Shown here: positions 20,547-24,306 of the stretch, piece after piece | How positions within the stretch are numbered: position 1 is the stretch's first letter | How the letters are laid out: every line of letters begins with the position of its first letter | Source: an uncultured Mycoplasmatota bacterium | GTDB taxonomy: Bacteria > Bacillota_I > Bacilli_A > RF39 > UBA660 | DNA length: 24,306 nt | NCBI GenBank assembly: GCA_900554315.1 | Contig: USGP01000018.1 | Coordinates: forward strand, 1-24,306 | Reading direction: 5' to 3' | Translations under genes and position numbers: made by a program | Notes under the pieces: model-generated | What the model saw: the letters and a program-made list of their open reading frames with translations, nothing else | Told to the model about the DNA's origin: nothing | The model's database searches: none

Positions 20547-21032
20547 TCACTCCTCTTTCATCTTATCTAATAACTCACTAAATGGGTTGTTATTGGTTGT
20601 AAGTTCATTTTCACTCACTAACTTCCATCCATCTCCACGAAATTTAGAAAAGTCGGTTACTTTTGTAAAACGTAGAGGGACCTCTAGTACAATATTTTCC
20701 CATAAAAATGAAAATATATCAAGTGTATTTTCATTTTTTTTGCAATTTTCGTCAATTTCATCATCATATTCAATAGAAAATGGATACTCTATTGGTTCTA
20801 ATGAGATAGAATCTTCTATTGTCATAGTTCCTTCTATTTTACAATTTATACTGTCAATTTCTACTTCTATATCTTCTTCTGACGGTGATAAATAAATATA
20901 CCCATCTACTTTTACATTATCCAATTTTTTAACTCCCATATTCTGATAGTATTCTTCTGGAATATTATAAGTATTGGTTATTTCTATTTTATCTATTGTA
21001 TGACTATGAAGTGGTGTTAAATCTATATTCAT
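20547..21032 (-). CDS. yceD: YceD/DUF177 family protein
   Basis: YceD-family proteins are almost always encoded directly before rpmF and are linked to large-subunit rRNA accumulation in the organisms studied. The 161-residue protein has the DUF177 layout: an N-terminal beta region, a middle VDGYIYLSPSEEDIEVEI, the acidic IEYDDEIDE, then WENIVLEVPLRF and the C-terminal NPFSELLDKMKEE, the family's end motif. The cysteine pair of many members is not kept; only single Cys residues are seen. The gene ends TGA-TAA four bases before rpmF, and the rpmF ribosome binding site lies within its last codons. It begins five bases after the upstream gene. Confidence 0.87.
   Translation of the reverse strand: MNIDLTPLHSHTIDKIEITNTYNIPEEYYQNMGVKKLDNVKVDGYIYLSPSEEDIEVEIDSINCKIEGTMTIEDSISLEPIEYPFSIEYDDEIDENCKKNENTLDIFSFLWENIVLEVPLRFTKVTDFSKFRGDGWKLVSENELTTNNNPFSELLDKMKEE
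20550..20555 (-). promoter_or_regulatory. Ribosome binding site that fixes the extended start of L32
   Basis: The minus strand reads GAGGAG, seven bases before the ATG at 20542. There is no comparable site in front of the internal ATG at 20521, so the N-terminal extension should be translated. Confidence 0.85.
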
Positions 21033-21036
21033 ATAA

Positions 21037-21627
21037 TCACTTCTTTCTATTATTTAGCATAGCTACTTGATTATCATCTTCAATAATTTGAATTTTACCG
21101 TGAAAATGTTTTGTACTTCCAGCTTGGATTGTTATATCTTGTTTTGTCCAAACACGAATAGTATATTCTTCTTCATCTAATGGATCAATCTTATTTGTTT
21201 CTAATATACCTTCTGGAAGTTCTGATAAATTAAATATTTTATTGTCTTTTTTTCCTTCTCTTACAGATACTTTAATGATGTCTTTAGGCATCTGATATTC
21301 ACTGCAATTATCTTCAAATACTGTTTCTAAATCATCTACTAATTTAATAGTATAAGATACTGGAACTGTCATATTATTTTTTATAGTAAATGTATACGCT
21401 TGAGAAGCTAATCCTACAGAATCTGTTACTGGAGTTACTCTAGTTAACGTTACTTTGTCACCCGTTTCTTCGTGAAACGTTATATCTAGTGATTCTGAAC
21501 TATAATCAGTATTTCTTTCATTTTGAAATTTATAATATATATGATGAGTTGCAAAAATTGCTAAAGCTAAGATAAAGCAAATAATTAGTGCACTCTTAAT
21601 TCTTTGTTTTCTATAATTGTAATACAT
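21037..21627 (-). CDS. Membrane-anchored or secreted beta-rich hypothetical protein
   Basis: The 196-residue product has a basic N-terminus (MYYNYRKQRIK) and one hydrophobic helix at about 12-27, then an exported part. The segment VTLTRVTPVTDSVGLASQAYTFTIKNNM (quoted as a landmark in part: TDSVGLASQAYTFTIKNN) followed by VPVSYTIKLVDD has the rhythm of an immunoglobulin-like or TasA-like beta sandwich; this is a resemblance, not a firm match. One cysteine is present in the exported region. It is the first gene of the unit with yceD and rpmF, which is unusual since those encode cytoplasmic ribosome-related proteins. Its promoter is clear, and the ATG follows AGAGGTG by five bases. It ends in TGA. 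Confidence 0.75.
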   Translation of the reverse strand: MYYNYRKQRIKSALIICFILALAIFATHHIYYKFQNERNTDYSSESLDITFHEETGDKVTLTRVTPVTDSVGLASQAYTFTIKNNMTVPVSYTIKLVDDLETVFEDNCSEYQMPKDIIKVSVREGKKDNKIFNLSELPEGILETNKIDPLDEEEYTIRVWTKQDITIQAGSTKHFHGKIQIIEDDNQVAMLNNRKK

Positions 21628-21644
21628 AATACACCTCTGTTACT

Positions 21645-21673
21645 ATGATAATATTTATCTTGTGTTTCGTCAA
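21645..21673 (-). promoter_or_regulatory. SigmaA promoter of the 21037-yceD-rpmF operon
   Basis: Minus-strand TTGACG (21668-21673) and TATCAT (21645-21650) are separated by 17 bases. The -35 lies just after the stop codon of the OpuC-type fusion gene; no hairpin terminator was found between them. Confidence 0.78.
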
Positions 21674-21679
21674 CTTATT

Positions 21680-23248
21680 TTATACAGTTAAGTCTATCAT
21701 GTTTAAATAATTTATGGCTACTTGTTCTGGACTGTTTCCTAGTTCATCTACTTGATAATTCAAATCTTGCATAACTTCATCTGTTAAATAAGTTCCTAGT
21801 TTATTTAAAATATCTTCTATTTCTGGATACTCTTTTAAGGTATCACCTCTTACTAATGGAATTGCATTATATGGTGGAAAGAAGTTTTTGTCATCTTCTA
21901 ATACTACTAAGTTGAATTTTCTTAATAAACCATCTGTTGTGAAAGCGTCAATGACTTGGGCATTATTATTTTGCAAAGCTGTATATCTTGGACTTCCATC
22001 TATTCCAATCGTATCTTTAAATTCTAGTCCATAAGCTTTTTTTAGTCCAGGTAGTCCATCTTCTCTATTGATAAATTCTAATGTTGGAGCTATCGTTAAT
22101 TCATTTGATACTCTTGTTAAATCACTAATGGTTTTTAAATTATATTGCTCTGCGGTTTCTTTCGTTACTGCTAGTGCATAAGTGTTGTTAAAGGCCATCT
22201 GGTCTAAAACTTCGATATTGTATTTTTGTTTCATTTCTTTTTTGATTGTTTTGTATACTTTGTCTACATCAGATATTGGTTTATGATCCAAGATATCTGT
22301 GTAATCCGTTCCAGCATAATCAATGTACAAATCTATGTTATCATTTGTAAGAGCTGAAAATACTACTTGAGCTCCTCCTAAATTACATTCTGTTTCTACA
22401 TTAATATCGGTATTATTTTCAATAGCATGAGAAGTCATATAACATAAGATTTCTTGTTCTGTAAAATCTTTGCTTCCTACTCTTATGCTATCTTCACTTT
22501 TTTTCGAAAAATCTATTTCGCTTAAAAATAATAGACCAATTACAATAATTGTTGCTATTACGATGATTTTATTCCTACGACGTTCTTTTCTTATTTTTTC
22601 TTTTGATTTATCTTCGTTTTGCAAACTAATTGGTGTCACTAATTTTTCTATTGCTCCAAAGAAATAATCTACTAATAAGGCTAAAATACAAGCAGGTATG
22701 GCGCCGGCTAAGATTTGATAATTATTTACTGTACGAATACCGGAGAAGATTAAATATCCAAGTCCTCCCCCACCAATAAAGGCTGCCATGGTCATTAGTC
22801 CTACGGCACTTACTGAAGAAATTCTAACTCCGGCCATAATAATTGGTAGTGCTTGAGGAATTTGAATTTTTGTTAAGATTTGTCCTTTCGTTAAACCAAT
22901 ACCAGTAGCTGCTTCTATGGTTGCAGGAGAAATGTTTGAAATACCCGTATATGTATTTTTTATAATTGGTAGTAATGAATATAAAACAACTACTACAATT
23001 GCAGGTGCAGTTCCAATTCCTAAGAATGGAATCATGAATCCTAGTAAAGCCATACTAGGAATTGCTTGAGTAACACTGGTAATTCCTAAAACTGGCTTAT
23101 TTAATTTTTTCTTATAACTAATTAGAATACCAATTGGTACACCAATAATAATAGCTATGATTAGAGCAAGAGAAGTTAATTCGATATGTTCAATACAAAG
23201 TGATATGATTTGGTCTTTGTTTTCTATCATATAGTTAATAAAATCCAT
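21680..23248 (-). CDS. Osmoprotectant (quaternary amine) ABC transporter permease - substrate-binding protein fusion
   Basis: This 522-residue protein joins two parts of an OpuB/OpuC-type uptake system for betaine, carnitine or choline. Residues 1-215 form the permease with five to six helices and the EAA loop EAATGIGLTKGQILTKIQIP. A charged linker and one more helix (about 228-245) then tether the binding domain, residues about 255-522. That domain opens with IRVGSKDFTEQEILCYMTSH, followed by NLGGAQVVFSAL and IDLYIDYAGTDYTDIL, all typical of the OpuAC/QAT family. The extra helix places the binding domain outside the cell, fixed to the membrane. The ATG overlaps the stop of the ATPase gene (TAATG). 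Exact substrate is not decided by what I can see. Confidence 0.92.
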   Translation of the reverse strand: MDFINYMIENKDQIISLCIEHIELTSLALIIAIIIGVPIGILISYKKKLNKPVLGITSVTQAIPSMALLGFMIPFLGIGTAPAIVVVVLYSLLPIIKNTYTGISNISPATIEAATGIGLTKGQILTKIQIPQALPIIMAGVRISSVSAVGLMTMAAFIGGGGLGYLIFSGIRTVNNYQILAGAIPACILALLVDYFFGAIEKLVTPISLQNEDKSKEKIRKERRRNKIIVIATIIVIGLLFLSEIDFSKKSEDSIRVGSKDFTEQEILCYMTSHAIENNTDINVETECNLGGAQVVFSALTNDNIDLYIDYAGTDYTDILDHKPISDVDKVYKTIKKEMKQKYNIEVLDQMAFNNTYALAVTKETAEQYNLKTISDLTRVSNELTIAPTLEFINREDGLPGLKKAYGLEFKDTIGIDGSPRYTALQNNNAQVIDAFTTDGLLRKFNLVVLEDDKNFFPPYNAIPLVRGDTLKEYPEIEDILNKLGTYLTDEVMQDLNYQVDELGNSPEQVAINYLNMIDLTV

Positions 23249-24306
23249 TATTTCTCCTCCTCTACAAATTGTTGTGATAATGCGGTAATTAGACTACTTC
23301 TCGTAATTAATCCAGTTAATCTTTTTTTATTGTCTACGACTGGTATAGTTGCTGATTTGGTATTTTTAATAATTTTTGCTAAATCGACAATCGAATCGTT
23401 TTCTTTTACTGAGACAAAATCTTTTTCAATGTAATCTTCTATTCCTTTAAATTTACGATTTTTTAAACTTAAACTTTCTGCATATAAAATGCCAAGTAAT
23501 TGTCTTTCGTCGTTAATAACCATCAATGAGTCTACTCTACTCATTCGCATTTTGTTGATACAATAAAATTTGGAATCATCTTCTTTACAAGTAATAGGTC
23601 TTGTTATCATAATATCTTTTACTTTAATATACTCTGGGGAATTCCAGATTCTTTTATGTCCTACAAAGTTTTTTACAAATTCATTTGCAGGATGTTTTAA
23701 AATATTTTCTGGTGTATCATATTGTACTAGTTCTCCTTGATCCATGATAGCTATTTTATCGGCTAATTTAATGGCTTCATCCATATCATGCGTTACAAAA
23801 ACAATCGTTTTGTGGTATTTTTTTTGAATCTTTAACAATTCATCTTGTAAAGCTGTCCTACTCATGGGGTCTAAAGCGCTAAATGGTTCATCCATTAAAA
23901 TAATTTTAGGATCTGTCATAAAAGCTCTTGCAATGCCAATTCTTTGCAATTGTCCTCCAGATAGTTCATTGGGATAACGATCTAATAATTTGTCATCCAA
24001 GTCTACCATTTCCATCATTTCTTTTACTCTTTTTTGTCTTTTTGACTCTGGCATATGCTCTATTTTGGCTATGATTTCTATATTTTCACGAATTGTCATA
24101 TGAGAAAATAAACCTGTTTGTTGAATGACATAACCCATTTTTCTTCTTAGTTCAATATCATTAATCGCTTTTATATTTTGTTTATTGATGGTTATTTCTC
24201 CTGATGTTGGAGTTAACAATTTATTAATCATTTTTAAAGTTGTTGTTTTACCACAACCGGATTCTCCTATTAAACAAACTAAATCTCCATCATCGATTGT
24301 AAAGGA
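23248..24306 (-). CDS. Osmoprotectant ABC transporter ATP-binding protein with CBS domains, N-terminus cut by window edge
   Basis: The ATPase of the OpuC/OpuB-type system. The frame continues upstream of the first ATG at 24231 to the window end, reading SFTIDDGDLVCLIGESGCGK, so the Walker A (GESGCGKTT) is present and the true start lies outside. Further motifs are the Q-loop in YVIQQTGLFSHMTI, the signature LSGGQLQRIGIARAF, Walker B IILMDEPFSALD and the switch His in VFVTHDMDEA. The C-terminal third, after VGHKRIWNSPEYIKV, holds a pair of CBS domains (DIMITRPITC, then SLMVINDERQLLGIL and SATIPVVDNKKRLTGLI). In Listeria the CBS pair of OpuCA binds c-di-AMP, which inhibits uptake; the same control here is inference. 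It overlaps the fusion gene by one base. Confidence 0.93.
   Translation of the reverse strand, partial: SFTIDDGDLVCLIGESGCGKTTTLKMINKLLTPTSGEITINKQNIKAINDIELRRKMGYVIQQTGLFSHMTIRENIEIIAKIEHMPESKRQKRVKEMMEMVDLDDKLLDRYPNELSGGQLQRIGIARAFMTDPKIILMDEPFSALDPMSRTALQDELLKIQKKYHKTIVFVTHDMDEAIKLADKIAIMDQGELVQYDTPENILKHPANEFVKNFVGHKRIWNSPEYIKVKDIMITRPITCKEDDSKFYCINKMRMSRVDSLMVINDERQLLGILYAESLSLKNRKFKGIEDYIEKDFVSVKENDSIVDLAKIIKNTKSATIPVVDNKKRLTGLITRSSLITALSQQFVEEEK

Noticed and set aside
20547..21627. Recoding of TGA as tryptophan, as in Mycoplasma
   Set aside because: Two genes end in TGA at sensible places (yceD with an immediate TAA after it), and the Trp codons checked in addA and the glycosyltransferase are TGG; the standard code fits.

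Overview
The window is AT-rich chromosomal DNA from a low-GC Bacillota, most likely a Bacilli or Mollicutes-related (RF39/Erysipelotrichales-like) gut lineage. That placement is inferred from gene content: an SspI-type spore protein, Prp with a long-form L27, YceD-L32, DUF1292, AddAB and OpuC. The standard code fits: the tryptophans I checked are TGG, two genes end in TGA, and the rest end in TAA or TAG. I saw no IS element, CRISPR array, tRNA or rRNA, and no gene-free stretch over 300 bases.

Layout, left to right. (1) 1-1889, minus strand: a tightly coupled RNA-maturation operon reading YgjP-like metalloprotease, SpoU/TrmH-type rRNA methyltransferase, rimM, trmD (only the first 10 codons of trmD are inside). 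(2) 1945-4675: a membrane-anchored hypothetical, a plus-strand sspI with a sigmaG-like promoter, an HPt-REC phosphorelay protein and an unknown gene, each closed by or next to an AT-rich hairpin terminator. (3) 4725-9304, minus strand: the classic rplU-prp-rpmA ... obg cluster, started by a consensus promoter and an L21 leader RNA. Between rpmA and obg, where Bacillus has spo0B, lie an unknown gene, a DUF1292 gene and a coiled-coil protein with long Gln-heptad and Pro-rich repeats. (4) 9315-12112, minus strand: a two-gene operon of unknown function. The first protein has a C-terminal domain resembling RelE/HigB toxins, and the second is a large helical protein. (5) 12205-13650, plus strand: pyrH, then a frame-disrupted small ORF and a small membrane protein. 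(6) 13638-20307, minus strand: a GT39-type membrane glycosyltransferase followed by addB (divergent, no Walker A) and addA. (7) 20324-21673, minus strand: membrane-anchored protein, yceD, rpmF. (8) 21680-24306, minus strand: a quaternary-amine (OpuC/OpuB-type) osmoprotectant transporter with a permease-binding protein fusion and an ATPase cut by the window edge.

The most notable observation is that L32 (rpmF) starts with an N-terminal extension, KLDIQMFA, nearly identical to the Prp-cleaved propeptide of L27 in the same window (KLDIQLFA). A good Shine-Dalgarno supports translation of the extension. This suggests that the Prp protease encoded here matures two large-subunit proteins rather than one. 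Promoters were readable in front of most units, and several start codons have been moved inward from the longest ORF on the basis of ribosome binding sites and promoter positions.
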